Origin: Theobroma cacao
Taxonomy: Eukaryota > Streptophyta > Magnoliopsida > Malvales > Malvaceae
Direction: 5' to 3'
Length of the DNA: 64,000 bases
Assembly (NCBI RefSeq): GCF_000208745.1
Contig: NC_030850.1
Coordinates: forward strand, 14,662,626-14,726,625
Notes under the pieces: generated by a model
What the model saw: only the letters and a program-made list of their open reading frames with translations
The model's database searches: none
Told to the model about the DNA's origin: nothing
Part shown: one piece after another, positions 32,658 to 43,416 of the stretch
How positions within the stretch are numbered: position 1 is the stretch's first letter
How the letters are laid out: each line of letters starts with the position of its first letter
Translations under genes and position numbers: made by a program

Positions 32658-35600
32658 TTAAGTCCGACTAAACCAAACGAGAAATTCTGTATTACCCTCA
32701 GCACCTTTTAGAGGAGACTCAATCCACCCTTTGCTTTGAAAACCAAAGTTCTCTACACCCTTTATAATCTTTTCAAGAACCTGCATGATGAAACACAATA
32801 AATCTTAAATTAGCTTTCTCAAGTAGTAGCTTTAGCCTATCATATCAGATGTTCAACAAAGTCTGTATCTTGATGATGTTATTTTTGCATACCTCCTGAT
32901 GCACTTGGGGATCTCTCACAATCCCACCACTTCCAACCTGCAAAGGGGTTCAAAAAGATTACTCGTACAATTTACAGTTAGCCTAACGGAACCCTCACAT
33001 ACAACTATCACAATTTTTTTGGTGCTCCTTCAATTCTTAACTACATTACATCCATAATGGAGAATGAAAAACATACATTTTATAGGCATGTGGTGTATGT
33101 ATGTTCACTCCACATGTATAAATATATTTCTTACTTGAGATCTACGAGCTTCAAACTGAGGTTTAACCAGGGTAACCAGAGTTGCCTCTTCCTTCATCGC
33201 ATTTACTACAGCGGGCATGACCTGGTTAAGAAAGTAAATAAATAACTAAAGATATTGACAAAGTTAAGCATAAATGTTGTTCAGCATGGGATTGCTTTAA
33301 ACAAGACTACCTGGCTATAGATAATCACCAATAATAATTCTGTTTCCTCCCTCTCTTTGACATTCAATAACAATCAACTAAAATAACAAATAGCGTGGGC
33401 AGTGTACAGCTGTTTAAGGGCAGAGCATTGTTTAAGACTAAGACGCCTTTTGATGAATCTAGGAATTCAGAGGTCTAAAGAAACAGAACAGAATCGTACG
33501 AAGAGACTGACTGAAAATAACAGTAAAAAGTAATGCAAGCATGGTAACAAAGCAGTTTGGAAATGTTTGACAATGCTTACCAAGAGAATAGAAATAAATG
33601 AAAGGTCCAGTGTCACCAAATCAACTTTTTGAGGGAGACCAGAAAGGTATCTTAAATTTGTCCGTTCAATCACACAAACACGTTCATCTCGACGAATCTT
33701 GTCTGCTACCTATTCAAAATTGAAATCCACATGCAATCAAGAACCATTAAAAACCCAAAACTGCACATCCATTTGAGACAGGGAACATATCATTTAGTAC
33801 ATTTTTCAATCAGTGAATATAGGGGATTGCTTCTATATAGATAAAGCTTCACTATTAAAAAATGAAGGTAGAAAAGAAACTGCTCTTAGTAATTAATAAT
33901 GTCTTCCAGGAGAGCTTTTCTTGGAAAGAAGAAAGAATATCTTTGTCCTAAAAGCCAAGCCATCATTTTATTATTTAGGAAACTATTACTCAGTAGTGCG
34001 AAAATTAATTACATGTTCATTCCAAAAACAGTGTCTCAAAAGTAATTAAACCAAGCATTTTGTCCACACTTTAAAAATCATATCAGCTAGCTCTTGGGTT
34101 GTGTAAGCGGGACTCACTTGAAATACCAGAGGTAAAGAAAAACAAAAATATACCAGTTGTTATTTCTATAGAAGATGTTCTTACTTCCATAGAGACGTTC
34201 TCACTTTCTAATCTTTCCCCATTAAATGAGCTTCCTTGTGTGAGTTAACTTAAGCTGCTCTATAATTTCAGAACTTACCATGAAAGCTTCTGTCATTTAC
34301 TTTCATTTCTGCGAATTTTAATTCACAACCATCAGAATGCCAGCCAGAGAACATTATACTGTCATACACATGACATACACCACCCATAGCTATGACCAAG
34401 TTGATTTAGCCGACCAAAGTTCTCGTATTCCTTGATCAGTTTTAACATATTTTTCATTTAATCATTTGAAAAATGACATAAACGTACTTCATCTGCACAT
34501 AATGTCTATTCCAAATTGTCAAAATTTTACCTGCCCATAACCTACATCAACTCCATAAACATATGATGCACCATACTGAAGTAGGCAATCAGTAAATCCT
34601 CCAGTGGACAACCCAGAATCAAGGGCTACTTTGCCAGCCACATCAACACCAAGCTGTTCAATAGCAGCTTCTAACTTATATCCTGCTCTGGATCAGCAAA
34701 GGAAACATTCAAACCAACATTAAACATCTCAACAATATAATTGTAGAAAAATGCAAGATGGGTGTTCAGAGAATATTCACCTACATACATATTTAGGGAT
34801 TTCAGCCATAATTTCTACAACAGCCTTGTCAGAGACGGGTGTTCCAGCTTTGTTTACCATCTTTCCATTCACATAAACTTTGCCTGCACCATAGATGTAA
34901 TATAGAAAAAGATATGTCTCCATGATTTCTACGGTCGGTTCTTCATTCATGTAATTTACATTTCAAGAACTGGAATAAAAATTGCACCAAGTGTATTAAA
35001 GTACAAGGATGCATGCAATTGAAGAATGTTACTTACCTTGCAAAATCCATGACTGTATGAATGTTCTACTATACTGCTGAAACCTTTCAAGACATATCTC
35101 ATCCAGCCTTTTTTTCCTGACAATGTCATAAGAGTAAAGCACAATAAGGTATAAAGGAAAAAGATACGGACAGGTTTCAAGGACCGATAAAAGACTCAGA
35201 CTAAGCTAGGGTAAGTTTGCATCTTCTTCCATTACCGATAAAAATCAATTAGCAATTAATGGCATCCCCAGAATTTCACTGTTACAATATATATTACCAT
35301 GTAACAAAACTATCTTTCAACAAATATGTAGTAGTCATCAATTGAGTGATATAGGCTTACTTTTTTGGTATTTGAAGCTTTTCTGACTTGATAACAGCAA
35401 AGCTTCTATAGGGACTACGCATATGAGCTTTGACCGAAATTACTGGAAACCGAATCCCAACAACCAAAGTACCCGAGCAAAGCCAAAACCAAAATAAAAC
35501 CCAATTCATTTAGAACCCAAAAGAAAAGGTAAAGTAAAGAAAAAAACACCGATAACAGATTAAATAAAAGAACAACCGCCCCTTTTCTTTTCTCTCATTC

Positions 35601-35856
35601 CATATACAATCAAAGTGTTTGTGAGAATTACTGAAGAGAATAACAAGAGAACCCAACTCGGTAACAAGCATGAAGACGTCAAATTTGAGTCCAACAGCAT
35701 ATTAAACTAAAAAAAAATGCAATGTATGAATCTATTGAGAGAGAGAGAATGGGTACCATGAAAAGGAGAGTAAGATTTCGATAAGAGAAATAAAGTGGAG
35801 CTACCGCTACCGCAGCAGCGTGATATAAAGGGAAGCTTCACAATATGCAGTGCCAT
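32658..35856 (-). CDS. TlyA/FtsJ-family rRNA methyltransferase-like protein (hemolysin A-like)
   Basis: Nine exons on the minus strand are 35757-35856, 35361-35442, 35037-35116, 34781-34883, 34531-34687, 33581-33709, 33135-33221, 32893-32937 and 32658-32780. They join to 301 residues in phase. The first about 55 residues look like an organelle-targeting leader. An S4 RNA-binding domain follows ([18 protein letters not shown] to about residue 120). Then comes an FtsJ-type Rossmann methyltransferase with SAM motif I at [11 protein letters not shown] (145-155), VTLDLSFIS (206-214) and VKPQFEARR. In bacteria TlyA makes 2'-O-methylcytidine in rRNA, and 'hemolysin' is a historic name. A chloroplast or mitochondrial rRNA target is inferred. 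The likely Arabidopsis counterpart is At3g25470, next to STR4A, which matches the order here. Confidence 0.9.
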
Positions 35857-36281
35857 TTTCGGCTTCGTTTGGTTATGTTTTTACAAAGGTTGTGCAGCTG
35901 AGCTCAGTTCGGTTCAAGAGGTGTCGCCTTAGGAAGCAGATAAAGCCGTGGCGATCAGTGTTAACGAATTACCAAATCTTAAAACGGAGACGACAGACGA
36001 AAAGGCCTAGCCAGAAGTCTTAAAAGGGCCGTGAGATCTTCTGCCCAAGACTCAAAACCCAGCTTGTATTTGGCAAGCAGGGCTTAATATATCCTCTTTA
36101 GTCTTTTTCTAATGGAGAGATTAATTGGTAATTTTTATGCACGTGGAAAAATTGACAGAGACAAATTTTGAAAATTAAAAAAATAAATTTATTGAAGAAT
36201 AAAAAATTCTTGTTCTCATCACGTCAATTGACATTTTCTTTTTTATTTTGGTTAGGTCAACTTCATGTACATCCCAAGACA
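35857..36281. other. TlyA-like gene promoter region
   Basis: This moderately GC-rich upstream stretch (35857-36060) then turns AT-rich. It probably holds the 5' UTR and promoter. No coding signal. Confidence 0.5.
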
Positions 36282-37590
36282 GAGGATATTGAAAATTTTT
36301 TTTAAGAAATTATAAGAAAGGGTCAATCTTATAAAGTCATTTCAAAAAGAGAAAAATGTGAGAAATAAATTTTTTATTAATCATCAAAAAAAATTTAACT
36401 GTTTTTCGTTATATTTAGTAATAATTTGACAAAAATATCTTTGAACTATTTCATATAAATTAAACTATTCATTATAATTTCTCTTCATTTATGTTTCCGA
36501 TTTCTCTCTCTCATTATCAAACTCTTTTTAATTTTATTGATTTCTCTCTTCAACATTCGTCTGTTATGCTCTCAATTTCTTTCTCCCGCGCTTTCAAGAC
36601 GCTAAGCGATGATTTTGATGTGCTTAGGATGAGTGGCTATTTGGAGGATTTGATTTTTAAGTATTTTGGATGAAATTAAAACGGTAGAAATAATCACGAA
36701 TGTTTAAAATTGGATTAATTCGGGATTTAGATATCAATAAACTTAAAATTTTTAAATTTATAAACCTAGAGTTTCAAAGGAAAATTTTTTTAATTTTTAG
36801 TCGAAATCGGTATTTTAGATAAGAAAATTTGTGTTTTGATTTATGAAAACATGTTAGAAACACTTAAATAAAAATAAATTAAAAGAGTTGAGAGGATTTG
36901 AAATTTTGTTCGTAGGTAATAAAATATTTTAAGTATTAAAGTGTAACAAAATTTTTTTAAATATTACGTATAACAATAATATTTTTTCAACATGGCGTGT
37001 AACAATAACATTTGTTTCAACATAAAGTATAACATGTTTTTGTACATGGCGTGTAATAATAATATTTTTTAACCATGACGTGCAATATGTTTTATTCATG
37101 ACGTGTAACAACAATATTTTTTTTTTCAACATGACATGTAACAACATTTTTTAACCATGACATATAACATGCTTTTATACATTGCACATAACACTATTTT
37201 TTTTTTGTCAAACATGGCGTATAACAACCTTTTTAACCATGATATGTAACATAATTTTGAACATGATGTGTAATAATAATATTTTGTTTCAATATAGCAT
37301 GTAACAACCTTTTTAACCATGACGTGTAACATATTTCTGAACATGACGTGTAATAACAATATTTTTTTTCAACATAGCAAACAACAACCTTTTTTAACCA
37401 TATCGTATAATATATTTTTATACATGATGTGTAACAATAATATTTTTTCAACATGGCATGTAACATCATGTAATGGTGTATAATATCATTAAAAGTAATT
37501 TTGTCCAATTTAGTTAAAAATAGTTAAAATTATAAAAAGAGTTATTTTTGAAAACATCTTATATTTAAGGGTTATTTTTTAAAATACTCC
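36282..37590. mobile_element. Short non-autonomous relative of the MULE (element B)
   Basis: The left end GAGGATATTG equals the MULE right terminus (GAGGATATT). The right end, reverse-complemented, reads GGAGTATTTT and continues AACCCTTAAATATAAGATG, TTTTAACTATTT and GGACAAAATTAC, aligning with the MULE left TIR block by block. The interior (36940-37460) is an array of CATGGCGTGTAAC-type units, the same core as in the MULE arrays with A in place of C. No coding capacity. Confidence 0.7.
36940..37460. repeat. Minisatellite array in element B
   Basis: Diverged units of about 30-45 bp contain AACATGGCGTGTAACAA or close variants, separated by AATATTTTTT stretches. Confidence 0.85.
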
Positions 37591-39108
37591 TTTAAAAAAT
37601 AGCCTTTAATATAAAGTTAATTGTTTTTACCCAAATTTTGTTATGAGTTGACAAAAATTCCATTGAAGTTATTTTAGGCAAATTAAATCATTTATCATAA
37701 TTTTTCCTCCTAATTTCTCTCTCCGACATTTGTCTGTTATGCTCTCAATTTCTCTCTTGTTATCCAACTCTCTCTAATTTTATCAATTTCTCTCTCCCAC
37801 CATCTAGCCGTCTCTAATTTTACTGCCATTGTTATCTCTTTCTGTCTATTTCTTACTCTATCATCATTGATTTACAAACCAAAAAGTAGAGATGATATTA
37901 ATGTATATTCTTGGGTTTATTTATTTACATTCACAAAATCTCAAAATTAATGGGTTGAAGTTATATAACTGAAATCTGTAAATTAGAACATTGTCCAAAA
38001 TTGTTACGCACCATACCTACATGGCGTGTAACAAATTTATTGAATATGGTAGGATTTAAACATGGCATGCAACTTGATTTTTATTTTTGTATTTCATTAG
38101 AATATGAACTCTTTGAGTTAAACATCTTAAACATAACGTGTAATAATTTTTTTTTTCAATATAATGTGTAATAACTTTTTCTTTTCAATATGATGTGCAA
38201 CTTAATCTCTTATTTTGTATTTCACTAGGATATAAACTGTTGAAGTTAAACACAAACATGACGTGTAATAATTTTTTTTTAACATGATGTGTAATAATTT
38301 TTTTTTAACATGATGTGTAATAATTTTTTTTTAACATCACTTGTAACTTGTTCTCTATCTTTGTATTTTACTAGGAATGAGTGCTACAATTTTTTTTTCC
38401 AACATGACATGTAACTTAGTCTTTATATTTGTATTTCACTAAGATATAAACTCTTAAGGTTAAATATCTTAAACATGGCATGTAATAATATTTTTTTTTC
38501 AACATAGCATGTAACAACATATTTTTGAACATGACGTAACAATAATATTTTTTAAACATGACCTATAACTTGATCTCTATTTTTATATTTTAGTAGGACA
38601 TTTACACCTTAAACATAACGTGTACAATTTTTTTTTTCAACATGATATTTTCTGAGTTAGTCGTTTCATCAGAGTTCTTGCAGTAGCTGCATACCACCAA
38701 TACATCTTTAGGGTTACAGCTATCAAGGCTTTGGGATCCCGATCAACTAAAGAAAAAGAAACAAAAAACTTATCAAATATCAAAATGGCTTTGTCTCCAC
38801 TTCTTCTTTTTTTTTTTTTCATTTTTCATTTGTGTGTGTGAGAGAATATTTATGATGATGTCCCTTCTTTCTTCTTTTTCATCTTTTCTTTTTTTATAAT
38901 TTAAATATTTATTATTAGCTTTTGCAACTCTGTGTTATTATTTTTGAGTAATGATGGTGTTGATTTTTTCTTTTCAAAAACTAATATGAGGAGATTTCAT
39001 TAAGAGTAATTTTATCATAAAATATTACTTTTGGCTAAAACGGTTAAAATTAAAAAAAAGTTATTTCAAAAACACCTCATCTTTTAAGGACTAAAAAAAA
39101 TTTATCTC
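37591..39108. mobile_element. Short non-autonomous relative of the MULE (element C)
   Basis: The right end, reverse-complemented, starts GAGATAAATTTTTTTTAG and continues CCTTAAAAGATGAGGTG, TTTTAACCG and AGCC, matching the MULE left TIR in order. The left end is a shortened version (AATAGCCTTTAATAT, TTGACAAAAATTCC). It shares a 130-bp CTCTCTC-rich segment with element B (36410-36590 versus 37640-37790). The array at 37985-38640 uses the same ACATGACGTGTAATAA words. B and C are adjacent and in tandem. Confidence 0.65.
37985..38640. repeat. Minisatellite array in element C
   Basis: Irregular units contain AACATGACGTGTAATAATTTTTTTT and CATGGCATGTAAC words. They are more decayed and more T-rich than the array in element B. 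Confidence 0.8.
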
Positions 39109-40360
39109 ATTTTCTTTTGTATGATTATTCATTATTTAAAGAGTTTTATCATTGGCCAAATTTTATATTTTATTTAACTTTTTTAACTGCATATATATTA
39201 ATGCCTTGCGACAGAGCCAAGTTTCGACTAAGGGGACCAACACACTTTATGCTGCTATCTAATTATTTTTTAATCTTTTTAAAAGAAAAAAAATTTTGTT
39301 GTAAGGCTTTTGCATTTAATATATTATTGTATTGAAGGTTGTTAAACCTTTGATATGTAAAATATTATAAATAATAATAGTGAAAAATAGGGAATAAAAT
39401 TGAAGGTACAAACTTATATATGTGAATAAACCAAAACGGTATGAGATCAGATAAATAAAACTGAAAGCAAGCGCTTAAGCTTAAGATAAAAGACAAAGCA
39501 AAAGGAGCATACAAGGAAAGACGAGAGAAAAAAAGAAAATAGTAAAATATTAAATTCATTCAATAAATTCAGTATAGAATTTAGAAAAACCAAAAAGTTG
39601 AATCAAAGAATTTATAAGGATCAAGGGGTTGCATGCCACAGCACGAGGCTTCACTAGCTGTAAATGGGTAGCTATTATTCGGGTATACGAGTACTCAGCC
39701 TATTCGATTATTTGAAAAATTTTGTTAATAGTGAGTTTCAAACTTGTACCTTCTTTATCTTGAAAACAATTTTAATCATCGCAATCAACTTCCTTTCTTA
39801 TAAATTAACAAATATAAATATAAATCTGTGTCAAATACTTAGACACGTTTATGTCATATATGTTTTGTATATTAAATTAAAGACGTGGTTAAAATATAAT
39901 GATATATACATCTAATTTAATTTGTAGTTTCATATATTTGAGTCAATATGAATTTGAAAAACAACAAGTACATTGCTAATAGTAAGAAGTTAAAAGGTGA
40001 AGCACGTAGATAATACAGAGGTGGGATAATACGCAAGTAAGCTTCAAACTTCACTTTTAAAAAATGAAAACATATCCACTTTAGTACAAACATTTTGGGT
40101 TCTTGTCAACAAGCACCAGGTTGGATTACAAGACATGTCTGCAATATTTGGTGTTATGGATAAGAGATAAGATTCCACACATTCTCCCATCCAATCAACA
40201 ATATGCAAAATTAACACCTCATCCTTCTCAGCCACAACTTTTCCTGCAATTGATGCCCTTGAGCCTACTCAGAAAATCTCTTTTTCTCTGTCTATCTCTG
40301 CTTGTATTACATATTTCTACTTCCAGTTCCCCTTTCTGACTCTTCTAACAAAATCAGTCA
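39109..40360. other. Spacer and PsaL upstream region
   Basis: AT-rich DNA without a recognisable gene or element to about 40050, then the presumed PsaL promoter. Confidence 0.5.
40159..40171 (+). promoter_or_regulatory. Paired GATAAG I-box motifs upstream of PsaL
   Basis: Two GATAAG hexamers (40159-40164 and 40166-40171) lie about 195 bp before the PsaL start codon. GATAAG (I-box) elements are known from light-regulated photosynthesis promoters. No TATA box is obvious nearby, in keeping with reports of TATA-less photosystem I genes. Function is inferred. Confidence 0.5.
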
Positions 40361-41099
40361 ATGGCTGCCACTGCTTCTCCAATGGCGAGTCAGCTCAAGA
40401 GCAGCTTTACATCTTCTGTTACAAGAGGCCTGGTAGTCCCCAGGGGCATTTCTGGAGCCCCATTCAGAGTATCACCCGGCAAGAGGACTCCTTGCTTCTC
40501 TGTTAAAGCTGTCCAAGCAGACAAGGTAGGCGAGTGCCTTGTAGATTTTCTTCTCATGATAGCGCTAGGCAAGTGAATAAGTTTATTGTGTTTCCTTCTC
40601 TTTGCAGCCAACATATCAAGTGATTCAACCCATCAACGGTGACCCCTTTATTGGAAGCCTTGAGACTCCGATTACATCAAGCCCCTTGATCGCTTGGTAC
40701 CTGTCCAACCTCCCAGCCTACAGGACGGCTGTGAACCCACTCCTCAGGGGTATCGAGGTGGGTCTGGCCCACGGCTTCCTCCTGGTCGGTCCATTCGTTA
40801 TAACTGGCCCTCTAAGGAACACACCTGTTGCAGGTCAAGCTGGGTCCCTGGCAGCTGCTGGTCTTGTTGTGATCCTCAGCATTTGCTTGACAATGTATGG
40901 CACTGCATCATTCAATGAAGGAGAGCCCTCAACAGCCCCGAGCCTAACCCTGACGGGAAGGAAGAAGGAGCCTGACCAGCTGCAAACTGCGGATGGATGG
41001 GCTAAGTTCAGCGGAGGATTCTTCTTTGGTGGAATCTCCGGTGTCGCTTGGGCTTACTTCCTTCTCTACGTCCTTGACCTTCCTTACTACTTCAAGTAG
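40361..41099 (+). CDS. PSAL: Photosystem I reaction centre subunit XI, chloroplast precursor
   Basis: PsaL is a thylakoid membrane subunit of photosystem I near the light-harvesting complex II docking side; in cyanobacteria it holds trimers together. Exons 40361-40525 and 40608-41099 encode 218 residues, the normal precursor size. The first about 50 residues are a Ser/Ala/Arg-rich transit peptide ending near SVKAVQADK. The mature part begins [15 protein letters not shown] and shows three hydrophobic helices, including [25 protein letters not shown] and the last [17 protein letters not shown]. The single intron falls at the transit-mature boundary. No odd features. The gene is a strong landmark for chloroplast-directed nuclear DNA. 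Confidence 0.98.
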
Positions 41100-41736
41100 A
41101 TATACATCTACATTTTACCCTGTTTTGTTACTTAATGTAAATCTATATGTATTCTGGACGATCCCTTGGGAATGAATATCAACTATAAAGTGATTGTCAC
41201 TAGATGTTCTTGTTAAGAGTTATTGCAAAAACAAGTTTCTGTTTCACTCGCAAAATCAGATCAGTGGCCAAGAAGCCAGAGAGAAGACGCAGAAGTTAAA
41301 TCTCTTCCACGTTATGGCACTAGGAATTTGAATTTCAACTGATTATTTGTGAAAGTCAAAGATTTGGTGTGAGGTATTCTTGTTTGGTTTGGCAGCATAA
41401 ATTCTTTCAAGTTTGAGGACAAGTAAATGCGATAGTTACTAAGACCGCAGTCATCCCCTCCTCGCAATGAAAGTGGATTCTTTCCACCCCGACGACGAAT
41501 ATAAAATCCTCACATTGTTTTAGCAAAAAGATTGTACCTCTAAAGAGGGTAGAACAATTACTTAAACATCAGTATCAAACTTAAAAATTTGTTGAACATG
41601 TATGCAAATTTATGCAAACAAGATGTCAAAAACTGTAAACCGTAAGAAATTGTATTGATTACAAAATTGTTTTTACTGCCTGTACAAGTATTTTTTTTTT
41701 TTAGACTAACACATATTGATAGTCGGATATTCATTC
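41100..41736. other. PsaL 3' region
   Basis: Contains the PsaL 3' UTR (to about 41200) and unannotated spacer up to the copia-type LTR. Confidence 0.6.
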
Positions 41737-42091
41737 TGGACGTATTACGAGCTTATTCATCTCCAAAAACTCACGTACAAAATTGAGTAATAGCCACGCT
41801 CTTCACAATACAAGAACTTTAGTTTAAATGGAAGAGAGTTTTGTGTTCTTGTATTTCTCGAACACTCTTAGTGAATTGTTGGTTTGTAGTTTGGTGGAAT
41901 AATTTATAACCCTATAAAGGGCACATGATAATTCTTATCAACATAATCTTTATAATTTTTATTAGATAATGTTAATATCTAATAATCTTGATCATTTTGG
42001 TTTATCAAGATAAAAGGATAAAGCATAATTATCTTAGATAGTCTTATCTCCATAGGATGATCACCATGGGTGTTTTCCTAAAAGTCCAACA
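41737..42091 (-). repeat. 3' LTR of the old copia-type element
   Basis: On the minus strand it starts TGTTGGACTTTTAGG and ends ATACGTCCA. It matches 52219-52591 through blocks such as TAAGACTATCTAA, AACATTATC and ATTACTCAATT. Confidence 0.65.
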
Positions 42092-42826
42092 TCTCCTACA
42101 CGTATATAATTGGGAAGCCATTCGATCACTCTCTTAAACCGTCCTATTACCAAGTTCTTATTTGTTAATGGATTGTGTGACCGCTAAGTATACTTAAATT
42201 TTGGGAATATTATATTAAAAATTAGAGCCAACATAAAGATATCGACTCTTTAAAAAATATAGTATCCCTGTGTGTCGTTAACTTGCTTGATCACATTAAA
42301 TTATCTCAAATCTGTCAAAGAGTACACTTCTATTTCCTTTTGCAAAACATATCATATTACATAAATTTTATCTTATTAGTTTATAATAATAACTATAAAA
42401 CGAAAGATATAGCAGTGTCTTTTATTAAAAAACAAATACTTAAAGTAACATAATTTATCTTTAAACGTATCCCATTAATTGGCTTGTACAACATACCTTG
42501 ACACCTTCGATCTTTTGCTCTTGAATCCACAATCGACATAACAAAAGGATGAGCTGATAAATTTTGACTTGCCTCAAAGCAATTAAAATGAGACATAAAG
42601 TTGGATAATACTTTCTTCTATAATTATAACAAGTTAACTTGGCTTTGTCTTTCTTACCACCATGTTTGCCTCTATGGTGCTTGATAGGTTTTTTCCTTCT
42701 TTGAAGTAGATTCATTATCAGTGTCCTCCCTAGAAGTTTCTACACTCATCATGCGCTTAGGCCTAGATCCCTTGCGTGAATTGAACTGAATTGGTAGTTA
42801 CAGATTTAGCAGCTTTTAGGCGCTAG

Positions 42827-43398
42827 TGTCACGCCCCTTTTGTGGAGGAGGGCAAGACAGCCCGATGGCAAGGGCTTGAGGCTTGGGAGTGAGCGAGCCG
42901 GCTTGAGAGTGGGTGAGCCGACTCGGGAGTGGGCGAGCTGGCTCAGGAGTGGGCGAGCCAGCTCGAAGATGGGCGAGCAACGAGGGCTAGAACCCCTATT
43001 GGGCACCGAGAGGCTCGGAGGCATCCGCACCCATGGGCAGACTGGGCGCGCGAGCCAACGGACAGGCAGTGTGCGCTGGCCAGCACGCAGTCAGGCGCGC
43101 AGGTGCGCAAGAAATTGGCACGCAGCAGAGCTAAAACAGCCCCTAGCCGTTGGGGACTGCCTTGTAACGGCTTCAAGGAGTCCTAAGCTATATAAACCCC
43201 TTGAGCCCCCTCATTTGGGACTAATGACTCTTGTATTGGAAATTCTAGCAATAAAAGCTATCTCTTTGTTCTCTCAACTCTCTTGTGCTTGCCAAAATCG
43301 ATCCTAACTCTCTAGCTTGAGGAGGCTGCTAGCCTTTCTAACCCCCTTTACCAAGGTAAAGGTTAGGCCGCACGGGTCAAGAGAAAACCCCTGTGACA
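42827..43398 (+). repeat. 5' LTR of the gypsy element (572 bp)
   Basis: It runs TGTCACGCCCC to CCCTGTGACA. Near its start are four to five tandem units of about 22 bp with GTGGGCGAGCCGGCTC words. It matches the 3' LTR except for length differences. Confidence 0.93.
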
Positions 43399-43400
43399 CT

Positions 43401-43412
43401 TGGTATCAGAGC
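43401..43412 (+). other. tRNA-iMet primer binding site
   Basis: TGGTATCAGAGC, two bases after the 5' LTR, is complementary to the 3' end of plant initiator methionine tRNA. Confidence 0.95.
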
Positions 43413-43416
43413 GACA

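Noticed and set aside
36929..37508. Overlapping minus-strand open frames rich in Tyr, Cys and Met
   Set aside because: They are translations of the CATGGCGTGTAAC minisatellite in element B, not genes.
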